From Bacillota bacterium (GTDB lineage Bacteria; Bacillota; Clostridia; Peptostreptococcales; Anaerovoracaceae): a DNA stretch of 18,139 nucleotides. A program made the translations under genes and the position numbers. This document shows, one piece after another, positions 6,663 through 13,845 of this stretch. Every line of letters begins with the position of its first letter. Positions within the stretch are counted from its first letter, which is position 1. The notes beneath the pieces are model-generated. The model was not told the origin of the DNA, did no database searches, and saw only the letters and a program-made list of their open reading frames with translations. The stretch lies in assembly GCA_022706625.1 (NCBI GenBank), contig JAKJCD010000023.1:1-18139 (forward strand). Direction: 5' to 3'.

Positions 6663-6684
6663 ATAAAGATTGGAGGGACTGCTT

Positions 6685-6936
6685 ATGTTTGCGATGGATG
6701 AAATGATTTATGATTTCGGCGTAAATCTGCCGAGGATACTGGCCGGCGGTAAGACCGGAATAATTGACCACGTAAAAAAGCTCCTCATAGTAACTGAAAA
6801 AAATATCGTTGCAGGCTGCGGATCCGGCTATATTTCACTTCATGGGACAAATCTTTCAATAAAGCTGCTTTCAGAAGAAAGGGTTATTGTAAACGGAGAG
6901 ATAGATGTGATTGAAATATTCCATAACAAGGGGTAA
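6685..6936 (+). CDS. yqfC: Sporulation protein YqfC (YabP/YqfC family)
   Basis: An 83-residue protein beginning MFAMDEMIYDFGVNLPRI. By resemblance it belongs to the small YabP/YqfC sporulation family: a short N-terminal segment, then a beta-rich region reading KLLIVTEKNIVAG and a C-terminal VIVNGEIDVIEIF. The biochemical function is unknown; the family is produced in the mother cell during spore formation. I start at the ATG at 6685, which has GGAGGG about 8 nt upstream; an in-frame TTG at 6670 overlaps that SD and is rejected. It is followed 3 nt later by yqfD, the usual pairing. Confidence 0.9.
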   Translation: MFAMDEMIYDFGVNLPRILAGGKTGIIDHVKKLLIVTEKNIVAGCGSGYISLHGTNLSIKLLSEERVIVNGEIDVIEIFHNKG

Positions 6937-6939
6937 GAC

Positions 6940-8160
6940 ATGCATTATAAAAGCATCTTGGCAGAAGGCTTTGAGGTCCACGATCTGCTCTCCCGATGCC
7001 TAAAACAGAATGTTACGTTAAAAAACATAAGGGTGCCTGACAACTGCGAATTTACGGCAGATGTCAAAGGCAAGGACTGGCAGCGTTTTTTACAGATCAC
7101 TGGAAATCGTTACCGAGTGATCGTTACAAAGGAAAAAGGATTTAAACCGTTGATAACACATATTCTGTCTCGGAGAATGACCCTTGTAGGAAGCTTGATC
7201 TTTTTGACTGTGGTTTTGCTCCAAACTTCTTTTATTTCCGAAATCCGGGTTTTTGGCTATGAAAAGCTTACCGAAAGAGAGATACTTAAGCAATTACAGG
7301 AAGCGGGCCTTTATGTGGGCTGCAGCCGTTCTGTCGACATTGACCGGGTGGAAATAAAGATGTATCGGGATTTTGAGGAAATAAGCTGGATTGGTATCGA
7401 ACTTAAGGGGGGATTGGCTGAAGTTACAATCGCAGAGAGACCGGAACCCGTCGTGACTGTTAAAAATGATGAGCCATGCAATGTAGTAGCTATAAAAGAA
7501 GGCTATATCGAAAAAGTGATAGCCAGGGAAGGAAAGACGTCAGTTAATAAAGATGATTTTGTTCATGTTGGAGATGTGGTTATTTCGGGTATACTTGAGA
7601 TTGAGGATAAAACCTACAGCAGGGGCAAAGGAGGGCCGTTGTTTCGATATGTGCATGCTGAGGGAGAAGTTTATGCCAAAACGGTGTATCGGTTTATCTG
7701 CTATCAGGAAAGCAATGCATTAGAGAAAAAAAAGACGGGAAAGACAGTACCCGGTATCCGGGTTTCAGTGGGAAACAGCACTTTTAACACAGCCGCGATG
7801 ATTGTACCGTACGAGATTTCCGTTTATGAGGAAAAAAAGATATTAGATCTGCTATGGCCTCTGCCGGTAGAATTTGCTGTCAATAGGGTATCGGAGCTTA
7901 CACTCTGCCGAACGAAAAGAAACCAGGAGGAAATCGAAAAAGAGGCCAACCGTCAGGCAAGAGATTTAATTAAAAGGCATTTGCCGGAATCGGCTCAAAT
8001 ATTAAATAAAGGTTTGAAGTTTTTGCCTGGAGAAAATATAATAAAGGTTACAATATTAATAGAAGCCCTGGAGCAGATCGGCCAAAAAAAGTCGTTTATA
8101 TCTCCCGGAGCCTGCAGCGAAAAAATAATAGCCGGATATTATTGTCTCGCACCGGAATAG
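6940..8160 (+). CDS. yqfD: Sporulation protein YqfD
   Basis: A 406-residue protein with an N-terminal cytoplasmic portion (about 1-79), one transmembrane helix (about 80-98, TLVGSLIFLTVVLLQ) and a large exported C-terminal part that starts with a POTRA/FtsQ-like segment, ISEIRVFGYEKLTEREI. This architecture fits the YqfD sporulation membrane protein, needed in Bacillus for engulfment or later forespore development. The precise role is unknown. It begins 3 nt after yqfC with an AAGGGG SD. The C-terminal half contains a repeated AEVTIAERPEP/VVAIKEGYIEKVIAREG pattern typical of the family. Confidence 0.9.
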   Translation: MHYKSILAEGFEVHDLLSRCLKQNVTLKNIRVPDNCEFTADVKGKDWQRFLQITGNRYRVIVTKEKGFKPLITHILSRRMTLVGSLIFLTVVLLQTSFISEIRVFGYEKLTEREILKQLQEAGLYVGCSRSVDIDRVEIKMYRDFEEISWIGIELKGGLAEVTIAERPEPVVTVKNDEPCNVVAIKEGYIEKVIAREGKTSVNKDDFVHVGDVVISGILEIEDKTYSRGKGGPLFRYVHAEGEVYAKTVYRFICYQESNALEKKKTGKTVPGIRVSVGNSTFNTAAMIVPYEISVYEEKKILDLLWPLPVEFAVNRVSELTLCRTKRNQEEIEKEANRQARDLIKRHLPESAQILNKGLKFLPGENIIKVTILIEALEQIGQKKSFISPGACSEKIIAGYYCLAPE

Positions 8161-8174
8161 AGAGGAAAAAGTAT

Positions 8175-9191
8175 TTGGAGAATATGCAAATCGAAGAAAT
8201 CCGTATAAAGATCGACGGTGAGGATGACAGCGAACAGCTTTTTGGAAATCTTGATGTCAATCTTAGGATCATACAGGATAATTATGACGTAGTAATCGTT
8301 CAACGGCAGGATGAAATCATTTTGCGCGGAAAAGAGGCCGGAAAAGCCGAGGAGATCATTGACGAGCTGGTGGCTATCCTCCGTTCGGGAGAAACTCTGG
8401 ACACACAAAAGGTCAATTATGTTATCAGCTTAAAGGAAAAAGGCCTTTCTTACAGGGAAAGCAATATAAACAAAGATGTGATATGCTTTACCCATCGAGG
8501 GAAGGCAGTCAGGCCGAAGACAATCGGACAAACCTCCTATGCACGAAGCATCAAAGCAAATGGAATTGTTTTCGGAATCGGCCCTGCCGGAACCGGAAAG
8601 ACATATATTGCCGTTGCTCTTGCCATCAATGCTCTGAAAAATAAAGAGGTTGCAAAGATCATTCTTGCAAGGCCTGCAGTCGAAGCCGGCGAAAGGCTGG
8701 GGTTTCTCCCAGGGGACCTTCAGGAAAAAGTCGATCCCTATCTCAGGCCCCTTTATGACGCGCTTTATGATATACTGGGGCGTGAGGCCGCATTGCGGCT
8801 TAAGGAACGGGAGATTATCGAAGTAGTACCACTTGCATATATGCGTGGAAGAACTCTGGACAATTCCTTCATAATCCTTGATGAAGCGCAGAATACCACC
8901 AGAGAGCAGATGAAAATGTTTCTGACACGGTTAGGGTTTGGATCAAAGGCGGTTATAACTGGGGATATTACACAAATAGATCTTCCGAAAGGAAAGAAAT
9001 CAGGGCTTATTGATGCCTATCATACGTTAGACGATGTGCCGGGAATCGAATTCTGTTTTCTGAAAGACACGGATGTGGTGCGGCATCCTCTTGTCAAAAG
9101 GATCATAAACGCATATGATCAGCGCACGCCGAAAGACAGCTGTGAGAATGAATTTGAAGATGAAAAAGAGGAACTGGATCAAGATCAGTAG
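8175..9191 (+). CDS. phoH: PhoH-like P-loop ATPase
   Basis: A 338-residue PhoH/YbeZ-type ATPase. Walker A is GPAGTGKT (136-143) and Walker B is IILDEAQ (233-239). The sensor-like ITGDITQIDLPKGKKSG and the arginine-containing MRGRTLDNSF are also typical. By family it is a cytoplasmic ATPase, possibly an RNA helicase partner of YbeY, the next gene here. I choose a TTG start at 8175 because GAGG lies 9 nt upstream. The in-frame ATG at 8184 has GGAG only 3 nt away, too close, and upstream codons overlap yqfD. In many Firmicutes pgpH and dgkA follow phoH; here ybeY follows directly. Confidence 0.93.
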   Translation: MENMQIEEIRIKIDGEDDSEQLFGNLDVNLRIIQDNYDVVIVQRQDEIILRGKEAGKAEEIIDELVAILRSGETLDTQKVNYVISLKEKGLSYRESNINKDVICFTHRGKAVRPKTIGQTSYARSIKANGIVFGIGPAGTGKTYIAVALAINALKNKEVAKIILARPAVEAGERLGFLPGDLQEKVDPYLRPLYDALYDILGREAALRLKEREIIEVVPLAYMRGRTLDNSFIILDEAQNTTREQMKMFLTRLGFGSKAVITGDITQIDLPKGKKSGLIDAYHTLDDVPGIEFCFLKDTDVVRHPLVKRIINAYDQRTPKDSCENEFEDEKEELDQDQ

Positions 9192-9213
9192 ACTCGGCAG
9201 GAAGGGTTGCGTT

Positions 9214-9681
9214 ATGGAAATTGTATTCAGCGATGGCAGAAAGCCGGGAAAACCGATTTTAACCAAAATGTATGAGGCTGCCGGATTATGCCTTGCAAAA
9301 AAAGGTGTTGATTCGGAAAGAGTCATGGTTTCTGTGACCTTTGTCAGCAGAGAAGAAATAAAAGAACTCAATACGCTTTATCGGAACATTAACGAAATAA
9401 CCGATGTGCTTTCTTTCCCGCAATATGAGAATCCAGGCCAATTTCCATCCCAGGGGACAATACTGCTTGGCGATGTGGTGATATGCACTGAGCAGGCCCT
9501 GCTCCAAGCGGATGATTTCGGACATTCTCCGGAACGGGAGCTGGTGTATCTTTTCGTACACAGCATGCTGCACCTTTTAGGCTATGATCATGGGGAAGCG
9601 GGAGGAAAAAAAGACATGAGGGAGTTTGAAGAATCCGTAATGGAACACCTGAGACTGCCAAGAGAGGAGATGGAACAATGA
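9214..9681 (+). CDS. ybeY: Endoribonuclease YbeY (rRNA maturation factor)
   Basis: A 155-residue metal-dependent RNase. The zinc-binding signature HxxxHxxxxxH is seen in FVHSMLHLLGYDH (His116, His120, His126). The family acts in 16S rRNA 3'-end maturation and ribosome quality control. The start is the ATG at 9214, with AGGAAGGG about 8 nt upstream; a longer frame beginning inside phoH adds 33 residues unlike the family and was rejected. It overlaps cdd by ATGA. Confidence 0.95.
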   Translation: MEIVFSDGRKPGKPILTKMYEAAGLCLAKKGVDSERVMVSVTFVSREEIKELNTLYRNINEITDVLSFPQYENPGQFPSQGTILLGDVVICTEQALLQADDFGHSPERELVYLFVHSMLHLLGYDHGEAGGKKDMREFEESVMEHLRLPREEMEQ

Positions 9682-10064
9682 ACCGTGATAAAGAGCTTTA
9701 TTTAATGGCCAGGCAAGCCCTCAAGCATGCTTATGCTCCCTTTTCAAACTTTACGGTAGGGGCTGCTCTTCTCACTGAATCCGGAGAGGTATTTACAGGT
9801 GTAAATGTTGAAAATTCATCATTAGGAGCGACTATTTGCGCTGAGCGCACCGCTTTTGTGAAAGCAGTCTCCGAAGGGCAGAGGAGATTCAGCACCATTG
9901 CCGTAGTATCAGGGGAGGGCGCAGTGCTGCCTTGCGGAATATGCAGGCAGTTCATGTTTGAGTTCGGAAATGATTTAAGGATCATAACCGGAGAGGATGA
10001 GGATCATTTAAAGGTATACGGCATCAGAGATCTGTTACCGGAGGGTTTCCGGCTGGAGAGGTAA
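9678..10064 (+). CDS. cdd: Cytidine deaminase
   Basis: A 128-residue enzyme of the small homotetrameric class that by family deaminates cytidine and deoxycytidine to uridine and deoxyuridine for pyrimidine salvage in the cytoplasm. The zinc ligands are Cys54, Cys86 and Cys89, with catalytic Glu56, in CAERTAF and LPCGICRQF. The nucleoside-binding NVENSSLG is at 43-50. Its ATG overlaps the ybeY stop (ATGA) with GAGGAG just upstream, so translation is coupled. A -10-like TATACT (about 10070) follows the gene but has no -35. Confidence 0.95.
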   Translation: MNRDKELYLMARQALKHAYAPFSNFTVGAALLTESGEVFTGVNVENSSLGATICAERTAFVKAVSEGQRRFSTIAVVSGEGAVLPCGICRQFMFEFGNDLRIITGEDEDHLKVYGIRDLLPEGFRLER

Positions 10065-10102
10065 GCGGGTATACTAAAATAATCTGCTTAACAGGAGCAA
10101 TC

Positions 10103-10993
10103 ATGAAATCAGGTTTTATCGGGATAATCGGGCGCCCCAACGTGGGGAAATCCACCCTATTGAATGCCATCTTGGGAGAAAAGATCTCCATTACGACAGA
10201 TAAGCCGCAGACGACAAGGAATAGCATAAGGGGGATATATACCAGGGACGGCGGAGAAGAAACCGGTTGTCAAATGATATTTATTGATACTCCGGGCATC
10301 CATAAACCTCGCAACAAGCTTGGAAGCTATATGACGGATATGGCAGTCAGGACTCTTAAAGAGGTTGATGTTATTGTTTTTATCGTGGACGACATATGCG
10401 GCCCCGGAGACATGCATATATTGGAAATGCTAAAGCAAACTGCAACGCCTTCCATTCTGGCTATCAATAAAATCGACAAGCTCCCGCCGGACCGGTTCCG
10501 CAGTATCTATGAAGAGTATGATGCAATGGGTATATTCCACAGCATCCTTGGGATTTCGGCACTGGAAGGCAAAAACCTCCGGCCTTTGATCGAAACTGTG
10601 GAAAGCTTGCTTAAAGAAGGACCGATGTACTTTCCGGAGGATATAGTGACAGATCATCCGGCAAAGTTTCTTGTAAGTGAAATAATTCGGGAAAAAACTC
10701 TGCTGTATCTTGAAGAAGAGGTGCCCCACGGCATCGCGGTTGAGATAGAAGGCTATCAGGAAAAAGAGGATGTGACTGTTATCGGTGCTGTGATCTATTG
10801 CGAAAAGAAGTCTCACAAGGGGATCATCATCGGAAAAGGCGGCAAAAAACTAAAAGGCATAAGCAAAGGCGCCCGAATGGAAATCGAAGGCCTGCTGGGG
10901 ACAAGAGTCTATCTTGAAATCTGGGTCAAGGTCAGAGAAAACTGGAGAGACAGTTCATTTTCCATATCGGAATTTGGTTACCGGAAAGAATAA
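10103..10993 (+). CDS. era: GTPase Era (30S assembly)
   Basis: A 296-residue Era-type GTPase that by family binds the 3' end of 16S rRNA and aids 30S maturation at the membrane-cytosol interface. G motifs are G1 GRPNVGKST (10-18), G2 in KPQTTRNSI, G3 DTPG (62-65), G4 NKID (122-125) and G5 SALEG (152-156). The C-terminal KH domain has GKGG (244-247), preceded by KSHKGIII. The SD CAGGAG lies 6 nt before the ATG. The gap to cdd is 38 nt, and recO begins 7 nt after the stop. Confidence 0.97.
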   Translation: MKSGFIGIIGRPNVGKSTLLNAILGEKISITTDKPQTTRNSIRGIYTRDGGEETGCQMIFIDTPGIHKPRNKLGSYMTDMAVRTLKEVDVIVFIVDDICGPGDMHILEMLKQTATPSILAINKIDKLPPDRFRSIYEEYDAMGIFHSILGISALEGKNLRPLIETVESLLKEGPMYFPEDIVTDHPAKFLVSEIIREKTLLYLEEEVPHGIAVEIEGYQEKEDVTVIGAVIYCEKKSHKGIIIGKGGKKLKGISKGARMEIEGLLGTRVYLEIWVKVRENWRDSSFSISEFGYRKE

Positions 10994-11000
10994 AGGTCAT

Positions 11001-11750
11001 ATGTATACAGAAACAGAAGGCATTGTTCTGAAACAAACTAAAATAGCCGCCGGCAGGCGAATGCTTGTCATTTTCAGCAAACACTACGGAAAAATCAGCG
11101 CCGGGACCTACATCAGCGAAAGGGGAAATAACAAATCTGCTTTAGCGTTGCGTCCTTTTGCTTACGGAAAGTACCAGATCAGAAGAACCGGCGATTATTA
11201 TCACATTAACGGCTGTGAAACGATATCGAGCCATTATTCCATAGGAGAGGATATAGATAAATTTCTTTGCGCATCCTGCGGGATGGAATTTACAAATAAG
11301 CTGCTGCCGGAAGAAGCGGAAGCTAAAAAGCTCTTCGTGCTCTTTTCCGAGTTTCTTGATATGATGGAAAAACGAACAAAAAAACATGAAACTTTACTAG
11401 TAGGATATCAGCTTAAGGCTCTGGCCTTAAGCGGAAGCGCTCCGTTATTAGATAGTTGTGTTATGTGCGGCTCAAAAGAGAATCTTACAGGTTTCAGCAT
11501 CACGGACGGGGGAACCCTTTGTGAAGCGTGCAAAGCACTTAAAAGAAACAAGGAACGATTGATTTACGAAACGGATTTTGATATATTAAACGTGATCAAA
11601 TTCCTGATCCAAAAGCCTTTATCCCAGTTAGAAAACTTGGCATTGGGTGACAGCACACTCGAAAAGATTAAAATGATTTTGAAAGACTATGCTGTCTGTC
11701 ACCTTGACATCGGCGGCTTGAAAAGTGAAGAGTGCATGAACCGCCGGTAG
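11001..11750 (+). CDS. recO: DNA repair protein RecO
   Basis: A 249-residue recombination mediator that by family helps load RecA on SSB-coated single-stranded DNA with RecR. It has an N-terminal OB-fold (about 1-75: YTETEGIVLKQTKIAAGRRM) and a helical part with a four-cysteine zinc site (Cys153, Cys156, Cys174, Cys177 in CVMCG...CEAC). I start at the ATG at 11001, where AAAGG lies 5 nt upstream and the N-terminus matches the family; a frame beginning inside era was rejected. era-recO is a conserved pair. Its stop codon lies in the loop of a strong hairpin. Confidence 0.93.
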   Translation: MYTETEGIVLKQTKIAAGRRMLVIFSKHYGKISAGTYISERGNNKSALALRPFAYGKYQIRRTGDYYHINGCETISSHYSIGEDIDKFLCASCGMEFTNKLLPEEAEAKKLFVLFSEFLDMMEKRTKKHETLLVGYQLKALALSGSAPLLDSCVMCGSKENLTGFSITDGGTLCEACKALKRNKERLIYETDFDILNVIKFLIQKPLSQLENLALGDSTLEKIKMILKDYAVCHLDIGGLKSEECMNRR

Positions 11751-11764
11751 GCAGCGGTTCATGC
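11734..11764 (+). other. Perfect 11-bp hairpin spanning the recO stop codon
   Basis: GCATGAACCGC (11734-11744) and its exact complement GCGGTTCATGC (11754-11764) flank a 9-nt loop that contains the recO TAG. No T-tract follows, so it is not a standard intrinsic terminator. It could protect or define an mRNA 3' end, slow the terminating ribosome, or act with a downstream factor. Confidence 0.6.
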
Positions 11765-11815
11765 CTGAATAAGTGTTATTACATAAAGATATAAAAAGGA
11801 GAGGGGTGTTTTTTA

Positions 11816-12394
11816 ATGGAAATCACACTTGAGAAGATCGAATTGGTAAAGGATAGAACCGGAGTCAGTTACAAAGAGGCAAAGGAAGCATTGGAAGCAG
11901 CCGAAGGCAGCGTAGTGGACGCAATTATCAGTATCGAGGAGTCTATCGATATCAAAGCCAAGAGTAAGCTCAGCGAGCAAAGTGCAGCTATTGTTGAGAA
12001 AATCAAAAGAGCGATCAGGAAAGGCAATGTTTCAAAGATCATTGTAAGAAAAGGCGACGATGTTATGCTGAATCTCCCCGTGAGCGTAAGCATAATAGGT
12101 TCGGTCCTTGCTCCGTGGGCCGCAGTTGCGGGAATAATCGCCATATTCGGTACAAAGTGCACTATCGAGCTTATCAAGGATAACGGCGACGTAGTCGATA
12201 TAAGTGAAATCGCTGCCGATACCTTTGAAGACGTAGTGGAGAAAGGTTCTGAAATAGCCGATGATGTCAGAGAAAAGAGCAGCGATGTATTTGAGAGCGT
12301 TAAGTCAAAAGCAAACGAAGCAATAAGCAAAGCTGTTAAAAAGGACAACAAAGACAATGAAAAGGCTTCAGAGCCTGCAGGCGACAGCGAGTAG
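11816..12394 (+). CDS. UBA-like N-terminus plus DUF4342 protein, function unknown
   Basis: A 192-residue protein in three parts. Residues 1-45 (ELVKDRTGVSYKEAKEALEA...VVDAII) resemble the UBA/TS-N helical domain found at the start of elongation factor Ts. Residues about 60-115 fit DUF4342: KIIVRKGDDVMLNLPVS, then a hydrophobic stretch IIGSVLAPWAAVAGIIAIFG that could embed in the membrane. Residues about 125-192 are highly charged and helical, reading like YtxH or apolipoprotein-type amphipathic repeats (EIADDVREKSSDVFESVKSK). No catalytic motif is seen. The SD AAAGGAGAGGGG is strong. It lies between recO and glyS, 32 nt before glyS, so it may be cotranscribed with the synthetase. The UBA part hints at contact with a nascent chain or translation factor; this is inference only. 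Confidence 0.75.
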   Translation: MEITLEKIELVKDRTGVSYKEAKEALEAAEGSVVDAIISIEESIDIKAKSKLSEQSAAIVEKIKRAIRKGNVSKIIVRKGDDVMLNLPVSVSIIGSVLAPWAAVAGIIAIFGTKCTIELIKDNGDVVDISEIAADTFEDVVEKGSEIADDVREKSSDVFESVKSKANEAISKAVKKDNKDNEKASEPAGDSE

Positions 12395-12426
12395 CGACAA
12401 ATAACAGAATGGAGCAATATAGGAAC

Positions 12427-13830
12427 ATGAGCAAAGAATTTTCATTGGAAGTAATCGTAGCATTGGCAAAGTCAAGAGGTTTTGTTTACCCGGGGTCTGA
12501 AATATACGGAGGACTTGCAAATACATGGGACTACGGCCCGATAGGCGTGGAGCTCAAAAATAATGTAAAAAAGGCATGGTGGAAAAAGTTTATTCAAGAA
12601 TCAAAATACAATGTCGGGCTGGATGCGGCTATACTAATGAATCCTAAAACCTGGGTGGCTTCCGGGCACGTAGGAGGATTTTCGGACCCGCTCATCGACT
12701 GCAAAAGCTGTAAATCAAGATTTCGTGCCGATAAGCTGATCGAGGATTATATTAAATCTCAGGAAGATATGTCAGTGAACGTGGACGGTTGGTCCAATGA
12801 GAAGCTGCAAGAGTTCATCAAAGAAAAGAAAATCGCATGCCCCGAATGCGGCAAGAGTGATTACACCGGCATCAGGAAATTCAACCTCATGTTCAAAACC
12901 TTTCAAGGTGTCACAGAGGATTCGCAGGCGGAATTATTCCTGCGGCCTGAAACAGCACAGGGGATTTTTGTGAATTTTAAAAACGTAGCCAGAACATCCA
13001 GAAAAAAGATACCCTTCGGGATAGGGCAGATTGGCAAGTCGTTCAGAAACGAGATAACTCCGGGCAATTTTATATTTCGCACAAGGGAATTCGAACAGAT
13101 GGAGTTGGAGTTCTTCTGCAAACCCGGTACCGATCTTGAATGGTTTGCGTACTGGAAAGATTTCTGCGAAAAATGGCTGAGATCCCTCGGCATGAATATG
13201 GATAATGTGAAGCAAAGAGATCATGAAAAAGAAGAGCTTTCGCACTACAGTAACGCCACTACGGATTTTGAATACAGATTCCCCTTTGGATGGGGAGAGC
13301 TTTGGGGTATTGCGGACCGTACAGATTATGATCTCAGGCAGCATCAGGATCATTCGGGGCAGGATATGATATATATGGATCCCGAGACCAACGAAAAATA
13401 TATACCTTATTGTATCGAACCTTCCCTGGGAGTGGAGCGCATGACGCTGGCATTTTTATGCGATGCTTATGATGAAGAAGCTGTTACAGATGTAAACGGT
13501 AAGGAGGACAAACGCGTGGTGCTTCGTTTCCACCCCGCTCTGGCTCCCTTTAAAGCTGCGGTTCTTCCATTGACCAAAAAGCAGAGCGGTATTGCCGAAG
13601 CCCTGCACGAAGAGCTTTCTAAATACTTTATGGCCGACTATGACGTTCCCGGAAGCATCGGCAAGCGTTACAGGAGACAGGATGAAACGGGTACACCTTT
13701 CTGCATAACCGTTGATTTTGATACCGAGACGGATCAGACTGTTACAGTCAGGGACAGGGATACGATGGAACAGATCAGACTGCCTATGTCCGATATCAGA
13801 GACTACATCGAGAAAAAGCTAATATTTTAA
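12427..13830 (+). CDS. glyS: Glycyl-tRNA synthetase (single-chain dimeric type)
   Basis: A class II aminoacyl-tRNA synthetase of 467 residues, the alpha2 type rather than the two-subunit GlyQ/GlyS. GSEIYGGLANTWDYGPIGVE lies near the N-terminus. Motif 2 is FRNEITPGNFIFRTREFEQM (206-225), and motif 3 is in LGVERMTLAFL. Two CxxC pairs (Cys92/Cys95 and Cys138/Cys141) suggest a zinc-binding insertion. The C-terminal anticodon-binding domain spans about 360-467. I prefer the ATG at 12427 because the protein then begins MSKEFSLEVIVALAKSRGF like relatives; the ATG at 12409 has no SD and adds six residues, and it remains an alternative. No T-box leader is visible; the upstream gap is too short. Confidence 0.94.
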   Translation: MSKEFSLEVIVALAKSRGFVYPGSEIYGGLANTWDYGPIGVELKNNVKKAWWKKFIQESKYNVGLDAAILMNPKTWVASGHVGGFSDPLIDCKSCKSRFRADKLIEDYIKSQEDMSVNVDGWSNEKLQEFIKEKKIACPECGKSDYTGIRKFNLMFKTFQGVTEDSQAELFLRPETAQGIFVNFKNVARTSRKKIPFGIGQIGKSFRNEITPGNFIFRTREFEQMELEFFCKPGTDLEWFAYWKDFCEKWLRSLGMNMDNVKQRDHEKEELSHYSNATTDFEYRFPFGWGELWGIADRTDYDLRQHQDHSGQDMIYMDPETNEKYIPYCIEPSLGVERMTLAFLCDAYDEEAVTDVNGKEDKRVVLRFHPALAPFKAAVLPLTKKQSGIAEALHEELSKYFMADYDVPGSIGKRYRRQDETGTPFCITVDFDTETDQTVTVRDRDTMEQIRLPMSDIRDYIEKKLIF

Positions 13831-13845
13831 AAGGAGAAATAAACT

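Noticed and set aside
11869..12417. 182-codon minus-strand open frame opposite the DUF4342 gene
   Set aside because: Ser/Leu/Ile-rich product that mirrors the charged codons of the sense gene; no SD.
12409..12426. Upstream ATG as the glyS start
   Set aside because: No SD in front, and the six added residues are not typical; kept only as an alternative.
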